From positions 62,001 to 126,000 of the forward strand of contig NZ_LR134477.1 of the NCBI RefSeq assembly GCF_900637975.1: a stretch of 64,000 bases of DNA, in the 5' to 3' direction. The notes beneath the pieces were generated by a model. The model was not told where the DNA came from. It made no database searches and saw only the letters and a list, made by a program, of their open reading frames with translations. This DNA comes from Actinomyces viscosus (lineage in GTDB: Bacteria; Actinomycetota; Actinomycetes; Actinomycetales; Actinomycetaceae). The translations under genes and the position numbers were made by a program. Below, piece after piece: positions 54,385 through 64,000 of this stretch (position 1 is the first letter of the stretch; every line of letters begins with the position of its first letter).

Positions 54385-54759
54385 TCAGTTCGCATTTCTT
54401 AGAAGGTGTGTTCGGCACCTGCGGGCTTGAACATGAATCAGCGCGACCCCGGCAACCATCTGAATGAACATGACGGCCATGGGGATCAGGATCGAGATCG
54501 CCTCGGGCAGGGCCGCCTGAATGGCGAACAGGAGAGCCGAGTCGATGAAGACCACTCCCAGTCCCATGGTGGCTGTCGCGCACCGGGCCTGCATCTCATA
54601 CCAGTTCTCCTCGGACTGGAGGGCCACTGCGTACCGCACCCCGGCCCACGAGTTCGGCGGGAGTTTGCGCTGAGACATCCTGCGTCCGGTGACCAGGAGC
54701 AATATCCCCGCCGCGCCCAGGAGCAGGATCATGAGCACGGAGAACGCGGTCTCAGCCAT
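54385..54759 (-). CDS. SdpI-family membrane protein
   Basis: This 124-residue protein has three hydrophobic segments (about 6-26, 65-85, 88-108) and the cytoplasmic loop RKLPPNSWAGVRYAVALQSEENWYEMQ, which matches the GxRT...W pattern of SdpI/YfhL-type proteins. In Bacillus SdpI gives immunity to the SdpC toxin; here no toxin gene is adjacent, so the role is unknown. Confidence 0.7.
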   Translation of the reverse strand: MAETAFSVLMILLLGAAGILLLVTGRRMSQRKLPPNSWAGVRYAVALQSEENWYEMQARCATATMGLGVVFIDSALLFAIQAALPEAISILIPMAVMFIQMVAGVALIHVQARRCRTHLLRNAN

Positions 54760-54832
54760 CAGTGATCCTCGCTCTCATCGGTCTGGCAAAAAATCGTGGA
54801 GACGGTAAGTTTCTCGTACTAGGGTATACCCG

Positions 54833-54902
54833 CGCGGACGCACCCGAGGGATCGCGTGCCCACCCGTGAGGGATGGTCGGCGAGCTCTCAGGTGCGTCCG
54901 CG
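54833..54902. repeat. 70-bp intergenic inverted-repeat element, copy 2
   Basis: Arms CGCGGACGCACC (54833-54844) and GGTGCGTCCGCG (54891-54902) and total length are identical to the copy at 1699-1768; the 46-bp centres are only partly alike. It lies just beyond the 3' end of the minus-strand gene at 54944. Confidence 0.7.
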
Positions 54903-54943
54903 CGCGGTGGTCGTGAGTGGCAGTGGTGGTCGGACCGCCTGGA

Positions 54944-55630
54944 TCAGGGCTTGATGCTGCGGCGTCGTTTGGGAATGAGAGCGGCGACGACGAGCAGGGC
55001 CCCCAGCCCCGCCAGGCAGACGATGGCCGTCGTCGTGAAGTCGAAGCGCAACCCCAGACCCGCTGCGATGAGCAGCCCGCCCACCAGGAGCAGGAACGCT
55101 CCCCACAGGAGCGTGGAGCCCCTGATGTCGCTGGGCGCCTGCGGCTGCTGGTCCTTGCCGGCCACCGTCCCTGCGCTCCACACCGAGTCGGATGCCGACG
55201 ACGCGGGTGCCGAGTCCGCTGACTCGCCGCGGTTCCTGCCGTCCTGACCGAAGGGGGCGGCATCGAAGGCGGTGGAGAAGCCGTCCTGGTTCGAGGCCGG
55301 GCTCGAGGCCGGAGAGGTGATGACGTCAGTGGCCGCCATCGCCTCGGTCTCGGTGTCATCCGAGGGGGTGTTCGGGTTGCTGCCGCCCGGTGCCTCCCCG
55401 GTGCTCAGGACGTCGGTGGCGACGGCGTCGGAGGTGGGAAGCGGCTGAGTCAGGGGCTGAGTCAACGGTTGCGTCAACGGTTGCGTCAGCGGTTGAGTCA
55501 GGTGCTGGGTGTCTCCCGAGGCCGGGAGGGGCGCCGTGGGGTTCTCAGTGGTGCCCTCAGCGGTGCTGTCGGTGGTGTCTGTGGCTTCTGTGCTCGTGTC
55601 GTCTGGCGAGGTCGCGGACGAGGTGCTCAT
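54944..55630 (-). CDS. Membrane protein with LTQP repeats
   Basis: This 228-residue protein has a long, acidic, Ser/Thr-rich cytoplasmic or disordered N-terminal region that includes five LTQP tandem units (about 44-63, encoded at 55441-55500). Two membrane helices follow (about 173-192 and 198-217), then the basic tail KRRRSIKP. AAGGAG lies before the ATG at 55630. It is the last gene after the PspC protein and probably co-transcribed. Function unknown. Confidence 0.72.
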   Translation of the reverse strand: MSTSSATSPDDTSTEATDTTDSTAEGTTENPTAPLPASGDTQHLTQPLTQPLTQPLTQPLTQPLPTSDAVATDVLSTGEAPGGSNPNTPSDDTETEAMAATDVITSPASSPASNQDGFSTAFDAAPFGQDGRNRGESADSAPASSASDSVWSAGTVAGKDQQPQAPSDIRGSTLLWGAFLLLVGGLLIAAGLGLRFDFTTTAIVCLAGLGALLVVAALIPKRRRSIKP

Positions 55631-55717
55631 GGGAGTCTCCTTGCGTGAGGTCCGGGCAGTGCCCGGAAGAGGTCTGGGTGTCTGGAGCGAGTGCGGGTGC
55701 ACGGGTGGTCGGGCCGA

Positions 55718-57802
55718 TCAGCCGGCGTCCGCCGGGGCGTCGGCGGGAGGCTGCTGCTCAGCCGGAGCCGGGGACGGTGCCGGCGTGGCCGTTCCTGAGG
55801 GACTCGCGCTCGGCTGGGCCGCGGGCTGCCTGGACAGGGCCTTCTGCACGCAGGCGTCGTAGGAACCGCGCTCCTTGGAGGTGAGCTCGGACAGGTTGCG
55901 CCAGGTGACGCCCTCGCTGCGATTGTCCTTGTCCTCGCTCTCGTGGGCCGTGCGGATGCAGGCCTCGGCGTCGTCGGCCGTGACGGCCTGGTGGCTCATG
56001 CCCGGAACCGGGAGGGTGCCGTAGTGGGCCTCCCCTTTCTCGTCGTACCAGAAGCTCACGATCCACACGGGCTCCTCGGCGTTGCCGTACCAGGAGACGG
56101 CGCCGCTGCGCTCCTCGACCTCGATCGTCCCGGTGTCCACCGAGGCGTTGACCGTGATGGTCGGCCGGCCGTCCTCGTCACTGGAGGGGGACGGGGAGGT
56201 CAAGGTGGACGTGACGTTCAGACCGCCTCGGGAGCTCCTGTAGGTGGGAACGGTTGCGCCGTTCACGTCATAGGTGGTCGGGCTCTCGTCGTCCTTCTCC
56301 ATCTGCCTGCCGTCGATGCTCCAGGCCCGGGAGACCCGCGACTCGACCCCGCCCATGTCGACGTCGGTCTTGACCGTCACCCGCTGGTTGCCGTCGGTCC
56401 TGATGATCAGGCGTCCGACGTCGAGGTGGGCGTTGATCGTGGAGATCCTGCCGACCTCATCGGCGGGCACGCCGCGCAGGTCCAGGGTGAGGTTGCCGAC
56501 GTCCTTGCTGTAGGTGACGCCGCCGTTGCTGGCCGATGACGTCAGCTCCTTCCAGGTCACCGTGCTCGAGTCGTAGGTGGACGCGTTCGTGATGGTTCCG
56601 AAGGGCATGCGGGTCAGGCTCGTGGGCGTGACCGAGGCGATCACGAGAGCCGGGATCGCCATGACGAACAGGACCGGCCAACCCAGTACCGTCATCCAAC
56701 CGCCGCTACGACGGCGCAGGCCACTGAGGAGGATGCCTGCGCCCAGGAGCGCGACCAGGGTGCCGATGAGGACGAACTGACCCTGGAGCAGGCCGATGCG
56801 GTGGGTCGCTGTGCCGTACCAGATGCCCGCTCCGGTCAGGAGCCCCAGGCCCAGCACCGCCAGGGAGATCGAGGAGCCGGGGCCGGGACGGCGCGGGCGC
56901 GGCGGGCGGACCGGCACGGGCGCCGACTGGTAGGGCTGGTACTGCCGGTAGGAGCGGTTCTGCCAGGCCGGACCGCTCGGGGGCCGGCTGAAGGCCGAGG
57001 CGCCGGAGCCGGGTGCTCGGGAGGAGTCCGAGGCCGCCGACGGGCCGGCCGCCGGGGCGGTGCCCGCCTGACCGCTCTGGTCACGGGGTTGGGTCCCCGG
57101 TGCCTGCGCGGTGCTGCTGTTCCAGGTGGTCTGCCAGGGTTGCGGTCCCTGGGGGCTCTGGGGACTCTGGGGGCCCTGAGGCGCGCTCCTGCTGCTGCGA
57201 CGGTTCTGGACGAAGCGGACGGCGAAGATGACGGCCAGGATGGTCAGCCCCAGCCAGAAGAGTGACCAGACGGGGGCGGCGATGCCCGGAATGCCCCACA
57301 GATTGACGTACCAGCCGGGGATGAAGCCGTTGTCGATCGTCGACATGCCGACGATCGTGGTGCCGATGGCGCCCGCCAGGCCGGCGTTGAAGCGCCCGGC
57401 CAGGGCCTCCTCCAGGTGGATGCGCCCGTCGGACTCCTCGGGCAGGAGCGCCCAGGCCACGCCGTACAGGACCAGCCCGACGCCTGAGAAGATCGAGAGC
57501 ACCACCCACACGCAGCGCACCAGGATGGGGTCCAGGCCGAAGCGGTAGGCGACGCCGCCGGCCACCCCGGCGATCCAGCGGTCGTTGGCGCGCATGAGGC
57601 CCGAGCCGCGCAGGGAGTCGAAGAAGCGGTGGGTCGCGCCGCCCTCGGGATCGGGTCGAGGCGAGCCGTACTGCTGGTGGGAGGGCGCGGGGCCGGGCTG
57701 AGGTCCAGCAGTGCCGTTGCTGCTGGCGGAACCGGGGAATCCTGGGAATGAGGAGTCGGCGGCGGAGCTGCCGTCTGACGGGGGAGTGGGCGTGTCGTTC
57801 AT
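55718..57802 (-). CDS. PspC-domain membrane protein
   Basis: This 694-residue protein has a Pro/Gly/Ser-rich N-terminus (1-60), a PspC domain (about 68-128: RANDRWIAGVAGGVAYRFGLDPILVRCVWVVLSIFSGVGLVLYGVAWALLP), several membrane helices (to about 395), then a beta-rich region with LTLDLRGVPADEVGRISTINAHLDVGRLIIRTDG like the LiaF/DUF4097 adhesin-like domain, and a Pro/Ala-rich tail. It is divergent from a PspC-kinase. Such proteins sense envelope stress in Gram-positives. Confidence 0.85.
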   Translation of the reverse strand: MNDTPTPPSDGSSAADSSFPGFPGSASSNGTAGPQPGPAPSHQQYGSPRPDPEGGATHRFFDSLRGSGLMRANDRWIAGVAGGVAYRFGLDPILVRCVWVVLSIFSGVGLVLYGVAWALLPEESDGRIHLEEALAGRFNAGLAGAIGTTIVGMSTIDNGFIPGWYVNLWGIPGIAAPVWSLFWLGLTILAVIFAVRFVQNRRSSRSAPQGPQSPQSPQGPQPWQTTWNSSTAQAPGTQPRDQSGQAGTAPAAGPSAASDSSRAPGSGASAFSRPPSGPAWQNRSYRQYQPYQSAPVPVRPPRPRRPGPGSSISLAVLGLGLLTGAGIWYGTATHRIGLLQGQFVLIGTLVALLGAGILLSGLRRRSGGWMTVLGWPVLFVMAIPALVIASVTPTSLTRMPFGTITNASTYDSSTVTWKELTSSASNGGVTYSKDVGNLTLDLRGVPADEVGRISTINAHLDVGRLIIRTDGNQRVTVKTDVDMGGVESRVSRAWSIDGRQMEKDDESPTTYDVNGATVPTYRSSRGGLNVTSTLTSPSPSSDEDGRPTITVNASVDTGTIEVEERSGAVSWYGNAEEPVWIVSFWYDEKGEAHYGTLPVPGMSHQAVTADDAEACIRTAHESEDKDNRSEGVTWRNLSELTSKERGSYDACVQKALSRQPAAQPSASPSGTATPAPSPAPAEQQPPADAPADAG

Positions 57803-57927
57803 GCCGTCAATTCTTCGCGTCGGCGCCCCTCCCCACGATCAGGGGACCCCCTGAATGATCCCCGATTGTCCCCCGAATCCTCCGGGGGACAGCCGGGTCG
57901 GGGACCCTGACGTGCCACGATGGTGCC
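57803..57927. promoter_or_regulatory. Divergent PspC promoter region with GGGGAC palindromes
   Basis: TCAGGGG-ACC-CCCTGA lies at about 57839-57854 and GTCCCCCG-AATCCTC-CGGGGGAC at 57868-57890, both between the divergent starts. They are candidate operators for the response regulator at 59339. Confidence 0.5.
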
Positions 57928-59274
57928 ATGACGACAGCTCAGCAGTGGGGCGCGCAGCCCGGGACCGCACCCGCGGGTCCGGGGCGACCGTGGAATCCCC
58001 CGCCGCCCCCGCAGCGCCCCCCTCTGCGACGCCTGCCCCACCACCTGGGGCCGGCCCCGGCCGATCTGCCCGAGGACGCCGTCCGGCTGCGCAGGCCCGC
58101 CCGCATCGCCGGGGTCTGTGCGGGGCTGAGCGTCCACCTGGGCATCCCCGTGCGCTACGTTCGCGCGGCGATGGCCGTCCTCGGGCTCGGCGGCGGTGCG
58201 GGCGCCTTCCTCTACGCCCTGCTGTGGGCGACCCTGCCCGGGGAGAGCGCCCCGGCGGGACCCGACTCGGCCTCTCCGGTCTCCCGGTCCCGCCTGGCCA
58301 CCCGTCCCGCGGACGGTGGCGCCGAAGGCCACGGCACCGGCGCCCTCCCCGGCCTGTCGCAGACGGTCATCGACGGCGGCTCCCTGCTCCTGGCGGCCCT
58401 CTTCCTGGCCTCCTGGCGCTTCGGGCTGCTGGACCGGGTCGGTGCGGTGGGAATCGTCATCGTCATCATCGCGGGGGCGGCACTGGCCTGGTCCCAGATG
58501 GACAACCTCGTCGGCCCCGACCGCAACCTGGGCGCCATCGTGCGGGTCGCGGGAGGGGTGTGCCTGGCCGTCGTCGGCATCCTGGTGTGGGTGGTCGCGG
58601 ACAGCTCCCCCTACAAGCTCATCTCCGGGCTCGTCACCGGCGGGGCGCTCGTGGCCGGGATCGGCGTGGTCCTGGCGCCCCTGTGGCTGCGGACCAACCG
58701 GGCCCTGGCCGACACCCGCGCCGCCGAGATCCGCGAGGCCGAGCGCGCCGACATCGCCGCCCACCTGCACGACTCCGTCCTGCAGACCCTCACCCTCATC
58801 CGCAGGCGCGCCGAGGAGCCCGAGACCGTCGCCCGCCTGGCCCGCTCCCAGGAGCGCGAGCTGCGCGCCTGGCTCTACACCGACCGCCCGGCCCCGGGCA
58901 CCTCCGTGGCCGACGCCTTCACCGACCTGGCCGGCGAGATCGAGGACCGCCACGGCGTGGCCGTCGATACCGTGTGCGTCGGCGACCGCGCCCCCGACCG
59001 CGACACCGAGGTCATCGTCGCCGCCACCCGCGAGGCCCTGTCCAACGCCGTGCGCCACGGGGCCCCGCCGGTCTCCCTCTACGTCGAGGCCGGCGACCAG
59101 CGCCTCGAGGTGTTCGTGCGCGACCACGGCCCCGGATTCGACCTCGACGCCATCGCCGAGGACCGCCACGGCGTGCGCGAGTCCATCATCGCCCGCATGG
59201 AGCGCCACGGCGGCAGCGCCCGGGTGCGTCGCATGGCCACCGGCACGGAGGTCGCCCTGTCCCTGCCGGCCTGA
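57928..59274 (+). CDS. PspC-domain sensor histidine kinase
   Basis: This 448-residue kinase has a Pro-rich start, a PspC domain (about 50-108: LRRPARIAGVCAGLSVHLGIPVRYVRAAMAVLG...LYALLWATLP), four further helices (about 145-255), a HisKA_3 box ADIAAHLHDSVLQTLTLIRR with the phospho-His, and an ATPase domain with AATREALSNAVRHG and DHGPGFDLDAIAEDRHGVRESIIARME. It pairs with the downstream regulator and, by position, with the divergent PspC protein: an envelope-stress system comparable to LiaFSR. Confidence 0.9.
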   Translation: MTTAQQWGAQPGTAPAGPGRPWNPPPPPQRPPLRRLPHHLGPAPADLPEDAVRLRRPARIAGVCAGLSVHLGIPVRYVRAAMAVLGLGGGAGAFLYALLWATLPGESAPAGPDSASPVSRSRLATRPADGGAEGHGTGALPGLSQTVIDGGSLLLAALFLASWRFGLLDRVGAVGIVIVIIAGAALAWSQMDNLVGPDRNLGAIVRVAGGVCLAVVGILVWVVADSSPYKLISGLVTGGALVAGIGVVLAPLWLRTNRALADTRAAEIREAERADIAAHLHDSVLQTLTLIRRRAEEPETVARLARSQERELRAWLYTDRPAPGTSVADAFTDLAGEIEDRHGVAVDTVCVGDRAPDRDTEVIVAATREALSNAVRHGAPPVSLYVEAGDQRLEVFVRDHGPGFDLDAIAEDRHGVRESIIARMERHGGSARVRRMATGTEVALSLPA

Positions 59275-59338
59275 GGCGCCCCTGCTGTCTATCGTTGTCC
59301 CCATCACACCCCATCGCCGTCACGACCAGGAAGACCCC

Positions 59339-60052
59339 ATGGCTGACACCCCCGCAGCAACCCCATCAGACAACCGCCCGCCCGCCTCGGCGACCGCGCC
59401 CCTGCGGGTCCTGGTCGTCGACGACCACGCCCTGGTCCGCTCCGGGGTCCGTTCCGAGCTGACCGCTCACGCCCCCGACCTGGACGTCATCGCCGAGGCC
59501 GACGACGTCGAGGGCGCCATCGCCGCCGTTCACGCACTGAGGCCCGACGTCGTGCTGCTCGACGTCCACCTGCCCGGCGGTAACGGCGGGGGAGGGGCCG
59601 AGGTCGTCGTCTCCTGCCACGACGTGCCCGAGACGCGCTTCCTGGCCCTGAGCGTCTCTGACGCCAGCGACGACGTCGTCGGCGTCATCAGGGCCGGCGC
59701 CCGCGGCTACGTCACCAAGGCCATCTCCACCGAGGACCTGGCCCAGGCCGTGCGGCGTGTGGCCGCCGGGGACGCGGCCTTCTCCCCGCGCCTGGCCGGC
59801 TTCGTCCTGGACGCCTTCGGGGCGGGGACGGGGGAGGTGGCCGTGGCCGACACCGAGCTCGACCGCCTCTCGGCGCGCGAGCGGGAGGTCATGCGGCTCA
59901 TCGCCCGCGGCTACACCTACAAGGAGTGCGCCTCCGAGCTGTTCATCTCGGTCAAGACTGTCGAGACCCATGTCTCCGCGGTCCTGCGCAAGCTCCAGCT
60001 GTCCAACCGCAACGAGCTCACCCGCTGGGCCGTGGCCCGCCGCATCGTCTAG
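59339..60052 (+). CDS. Response regulator, NarL/LuxR family
   Basis: This 237-residue protein has a receiver with LVVDDHALVRSGV, phospho-Asp in VVLLDVHLPGG and Lys in GYVTKAIS, a short linker, and a LuxR helix-turn-helix (LSAREREVMRLIARGYTYKECASELFISVKTVETHVSAVLRKLQLSNRNEL). The ATG at 59339 follows AGGAAG. It is the partner of the PspC kinase. Confidence 0.92.
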   Translation: MADTPAATPSDNRPPASATAPLRVLVVDDHALVRSGVRSELTAHAPDLDVIAEADDVEGAIAAVHALRPDVVLLDVHLPGGNGGGGAEVVVSCHDVPETRFLALSVSDASDDVVGVIRAGARGYVTKAISTEDLAQAVRRVAAGDAAFSPRLAGFVLDAFGAGTGEVAVADTELDRLSAREREVMRLIARGYTYKECASELFISVKTVETHVSAVLRKLQLSNRNELTRWAVARRIV

Positions 60053-60181
60053 CCGCATCGTCTGGAGCGGGCCGAGTCGGGGGACCCGCGGGTGATGGAC
60101 GGCGGTAGCAGGTGACGGTCCGGCATCGCGGCCCGGCCCACACCGCCGCACTGTCCCGCCACCGGATCGATCCGTGGCAGG

Positions 60182-60919
60182 ATGCGGGACGTGAGCCACC
60201 CCCCGCAGCCCTCCGCGAGCACCGCTCATCCCCACCCCGACCCCATCCAACCGGCCTGCGAGCACCTGCGTGCAGGCGGGCTCGTCATCCTGCCCACGGA
60301 CACCGTCTACGGCATCGGCTGCGACGCCGCCGATGCCGGGGTGGTCGAGCGGCTGCTGGCCGCCAAGGGGCGCGGACGCCAGATGCCCCCTCCGGTGCTC
60401 GTGGCCGACCCCGCCGACCTGGCCGGCGTCGTCACCGACGTGCCCGGTGCCGCCCGCGCCCTCATGGATGCCTTCTGGCCCGGGCCGCTGACCCTCATCC
60501 TTGACGCCGACGAGTCCCTGACCTGGGACCTGGGGGAGACCGGCGGCACCATCGCGGTGCGCATGCCCGACCACGAGCTCGCCCTGGACCTCCTGCGCCG
60601 CAGCGGCCCGCTCGCGGTGACCTCCGCCAACCCCACCGGAGCACCGCCCGCCCCCGACGCCGCCTCCGCCCGGGCCGCCTTCCCCGGACGGGTCCGGGCC
60701 CCCGGCGCCGTCGGGGGCGAGGACATCCTCCTGCTCGACGGCGGGGCCACCCCCGGCCCGGTTCCCTCTACCATCGTCACCCTCGCCGGAGCGCACGCCC
60801 GCGCTCCCCGCGTCCTGCGCCAGGGGGCTCTCACGCCCGCGGACCTGGCACGGGTGACCGGCATCGCCCCGGCCGGACGGGCAGGCGCAGCGCACGACAG
60901 GACGGAGGTGGGCGCGTGA
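60182..60919 (+). CDS. tsaC: L-threonylcarbamoyladenylate synthase (TsaC/Sua5/YrdC)
   Basis: This 245-residue enzyme makes L-threonylcarbamoyl-AMP for t6A in tRNAs that read ANN codons. The YrdC signature is clear: LPTDTVYGIGCDA, AAKGRGRQMPPPVLVAD, FWPGPLTLIL, TIAVRMPDHELALDLL, PLAVTSANPTGAPPA and PSTIVTL. The ATG at 60182 or the GTG at 60191 could start it; neither has a strong ribosome site. It overlaps the next gene by GTGA. Its position just before wecA and atp genes is conserved in actinobacteria. Confidence 0.92.
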   Translation: MRDVSHPPQPSASTAHPHPDPIQPACEHLRAGGLVILPTDTVYGIGCDAADAGVVERLLAAKGRGRQMPPPVLVADPADLAGVVTDVPGAARALMDAFWPGPLTLILDADESLTWDLGETGGTIAVRMPDHELALDLLRRSGPLAVTSANPTGAPPAPDAASARAAFPGRVRAPGAVGGEDILLLDGGATPGPVPSTIVTLAGAHARAPRVLRQGALTPADLARVTGIAPAGRAGAAHDRTEVGA

Positions 60920-62166
60920 GGGTCTACCTGCTGGTCATGGCCATCGCCACCGTGACCACCTACGTGGCCGTGCCGATCATCCGGCACGTCGCCCTGGTGG
61001 GCAACGCGCTCACCCCCGTGAGGGCCCGCGACGTCCACTCCACCCCCATCCCGCGCCTGGGCGGGGTGGCCATGTTCTTCGGCCTGTTCTCCGCGATCTC
61101 CGTGGCCTCCCAGATCCCCTACCTCTCCGACGTCATCGACTCCAGCGCCTGGGCCGTGGTCCTGGGAGCGGGGCTCGTGTGCCTGCTCGGCGTCGTCGAC
61201 GACCTGTGGGAGCTGGACTGGATGACCAAGCTCGCCGGCCAGATCCTGGCCGCCGGCGTCATGGCCTGGCAGGGGGTCCAGCTCCTCACCTTCCCCGTGG
61301 CGGGGCTGACGATCGGCTCCTCGCGCCTGTCCCTGATCTCCACCGTCATCGTCGTCGTGGCCGCCATCAACGCCGTCAACTTCGTCGACGGGCTCGACGG
61401 GCTGGCCGCCGGCATCATCGGGATCGGGTCGACCGCCTTCTTCCTCTACACCTACGTCCTCACGCGAGCCACGAGCCCGGGCTCCTACAGCTCCCTGGCC
61501 GCCACGATCGTGGCCGCGCTCATCGGTGTGTGCCTGGGCTTCCTGCCCCACAACTTCAACCCGGCCACCATCTTCATGGGCGACTCCGGGGCGATGCAGC
61601 TGGGCCTGGTCTCGGCCGCCTCCACCATCATCGTCACCGGCCAGATCGACCCCGGCAGCTTCGACGGCTCACGCGCCCTGCCCGCCTTCATGCCGATCCT
61701 CCTGCCGCTGGCCATCCTCCTGCTGCCCTTGACCGACATGCTCATGGCGATCGTGCGCCGCACCCGCAAGGGGCTCAGCCCCACCCATCCCGACCGTATG
61801 CACATGCACCACCGGCTCCTGGCGGCTGGGCACTCCCACCGCCGCGCCGTGCTGGTCATGTACCTGTGGGCCGCCGTCGCCTCCTTCCCCGTGGCCGCCA
61901 TGGCCTTCTTCCCCCTGCCCTGGGTGATGGTCGGAGCCGCCATCGCGGTCCTGTTCGCCTTCGTCGTCACCGTCGACCTCATGCCCGGGGTGCGCCACGG
62001 ACTGCGCTCGGCGCTGCGGCGCCGCCAGGACCGCCAGGAGCAGCGGATCGTCATCTCCCGCAACGTGTCGGGAACCGGTGAGGTGACGCGCCCGGCCGAG
62101 GGGCAGGCGCCGCACGGGGCCGCCGCGGCGGCATCGCCCAGACCAGCGGAGGGGACACAGCAGTGA
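60916..62166 (+). CDS. wecA: Undecaprenyl-phosphate GlcNAc-1-phosphate transferase (WecA/TagO/Rfe-like)
   Basis: This 416-residue polytopic membrane enzyme transfers a sugar-1-phosphate to undecaprenyl phosphate to begin wall glycopolymer or arabinogalactan-like synthesis. The family motifs are LGVVDDLWELDWMTKL, NAVNFVDGLDGLAAG, FMGDSGAM and HMHHRLLAAGHSHR. About ten helices precede a charged tail. The GTG overlaps tsaC. It is followed by atpI with another GTGA overlap. Confidence 0.92.
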   Translation: MRVYLLVMAIATVTTYVAVPIIRHVALVGNALTPVRARDVHSTPIPRLGGVAMFFGLFSAISVASQIPYLSDVIDSSAWAVVLGAGLVCLLGVVDDLWELDWMTKLAGQILAAGVMAWQGVQLLTFPVAGLTIGSSRLSLISTVIVVVAAINAVNFVDGLDGLAAGIIGIGSTAFFLYTYVLTRATSPGSYSSLAATIVAALIGVCLGFLPHNFNPATIFMGDSGAMQLGLVSAASTIIVTGQIDPGSFDGSRALPAFMPILLPLAILLLPLTDMLMAIVRRTRKGLSPTHPDRMHMHHRLLAAGHSHRRAVLVMYLWAAVASFPVAAMAFFPLPWVMVGAAIAVLFAFVVTVDLMPGVRHGLRSALRRRQDRQEQRIVISRNVSGTGEVTRPAEGQAPHGAAAAASPRPAEGTQQ

Positions 62167-62633
62167 GTGACGTGAGCGAGTCGGGCGGCGCCAACGCCCG
62201 CAGCCTGCGCGAGGCCTCCGCCCGCCTGCGCCGGATCCTGACCGTGGCCGCCGTGGTCCTCACGGTCGGTGAGGCCCTGTGGTGCCTCATCGGCGGCTCC
62301 CGCGGCGCCGTGACCCAACCGCTGGGCACGCTGCCGGCCGCAGTGGGCTCGACGACGGTGCTTCTGGCTGCGACCTGGTGGTTCCTGGACCGCATGGTCC
62401 GCTCCGACATGGGGGCCCTCATCGCCTGGATGGCGGGCGGATACCTGGGAAAGGTCGCGATCCTGGCCGTGGCGCTCCTGGGAGGACGGGCCCTGGGACT
62501 CGACACCAGAGTGATTGGGCTCTCACTCATCGCCGCGATCCTGGTGGGCATGCTCACCGAGGCCACAGTGCTGGCACAGGCACGAATCCTTGCCGTGGAG
62601 CCGATGCGGGGCGACTCGACGGACCGGTCCTGA
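62163..62633 (+). CDS. atpI: ATP synthase protein I-like membrane protein
   Basis: This 156-residue protein has four helices (about 26-45, 52-73, 80-107, 112-135). Overall pattern and location before atpB identify it as AtpI-like, a factor that aids c-ring assembly or Mg2+ uptake in other bacteria. The GTG start overlaps the wecA stop. The sequence itself is poorly conserved, so the call depends on position. Confidence 0.7.
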   Translation: MSDVSESGGANARSLREASARLRRILTVAAVVLTVGEALWCLIGGSRGAVTQPLGTLPAAVGSTTVLLAATWWFLDRMVRSDMGALIAWMAGGYLGKVAILAVALLGGRALGLDTRVIGLSLIAAILVGMLTEATVLAQARILAVEPMRGDSTDRS

Positions 62634-62791
62634 CCGAGGTGCAGGCTCGTCAGGGGAAGCGGCGAGTGCGGTGCGCCGGCAGGAGGCCGGCCGGTTCGCT
62701 TCGTTGAAACATCCCTAGGCGCTAGCATTGCCAGTGGTTAGCAGGCCTGTGAGGACAGACCTCGAAGCGTGAGAGACATCGGGAGGATCTC

Positions 62792-64000
<1,209 letters not shown>

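Noticed and set aside
57868..57890. GTCCCCCG/CGGGGGAC as a copy of the element that brackets the McrBC island.
   Set aside because: It shares only the short GGGGAC motif, not the 34-bp core.

Overview
The DNA is GC-rich, with strong C/G bias at third codon positions, frequent GTG starts, AGGAG-type ribosome binding sites and many ATGA/GTGA gene overlaps. The proteins (class M sirtuin plus macrodomain, DUF2510/SHOCT and DUF4352 proteins, PspC-type sensor kinase, leader peptide ending in poly-cysteine) suggest an Actinomyces-like actinobacterium. This is an inference from protein features; there is no rRNA to confirm it. I saw no tRNA, rRNA or CRISPR array.

Layout. (1) 1-9920: a myo-inositol catabolic regulon: iolA, iolE, iolG, iolH, an MFS inositol-type transporter, a degenerate MFS relative and a zinc alcohol dehydrogenase. 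Transcription starts are preceded by copies of a 12-bp palindrome, TTGTYNNRACAA, probably the operator of an IolR-like GntR regulator encoded outside the window. (2) 9921-12390: two hairpins and a 21-bp inverted repeat, then on the minus strand a class M sirtuin with an N-terminally truncated macrodomain, and a small membrane protein. (3) 12391-17817: guaA, a TetR/NAD(P)H oxidoreductase divergent pair, a frameshifted DUF2510-SHOCT gene and a DUF4352 protein in AT-richer DNA. (4) 17976-27196: the most interesting block. A promoter, a 49-codon leader ending in ACCCRCMP and a hairpin region precede an Opp/Dpp-type ABC importer (two permeases, one fused double ATPase, no binding protein), a GNAT fused to a glutathionyl-hydroquinone-reductase-like domain without its catalytic Cys, a binuclear-metal amidohydrolase and a DUF885 metallopeptidase. 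I read this as a cysteine-attenuated salvage operon for peptides or conjugates that contain sulfur. (5) 27391-33308: a deleted aldo/keto reductase, then an ABC-2 exporter divergent from a two-component system. (6) 33389-36111: a decay zone with an orphan antitoxin beside a truncated YafQ toxin, a frameshifted flavodoxin-fold gene, a LysR remnant, an intact XRE-zinc-ribbon regulator and about 725 bp with no gene. (7) 36112-45558: an esterase, a domain-permuted GH3 glycosidase, a YefM/ParE-type toxin-antitoxin pair, a CMD protein, an SDR, a hydrolase, an aldo/keto reductase with a truncated MerR gene, and a methyltransferase. (8) 45561-49632: an McrBC restriction system with tandem EVE-like domains plus a Doc toxin and RHH antitoxin, bracketed by inverted copies of a roughly 90-bp element. 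(9) 49690-57802: a cytoplasmic-type alpha-amylase, a DJ-1/PfpI protein, an ISAs1-family insertion sequence with a 10-bp target duplication inside a lipoprotein gene, an SdpI-like protein, a membrane protein with LTQP repeats and a large PspC protein. (10) 57928-64000: a divergent PspC-histidine kinase with its response regulator, then tsaC, wecA, atpI, atpB and the start of atpE. This last run is the conserved entry into the F1Fo ATP synthase operon.

Genes that work together: the inositol genes (uptake, 2-dehydrogenation, dehydration, final semialdehyde oxidation); the importer, acetyltransferase, amidohydrolase and peptidase of the putative sulfur operon; the ABC exporter with its adjacent kinase and regulator; the PspC proteins with their shared divergent promoter; and the restriction and toxin-antitoxin island.
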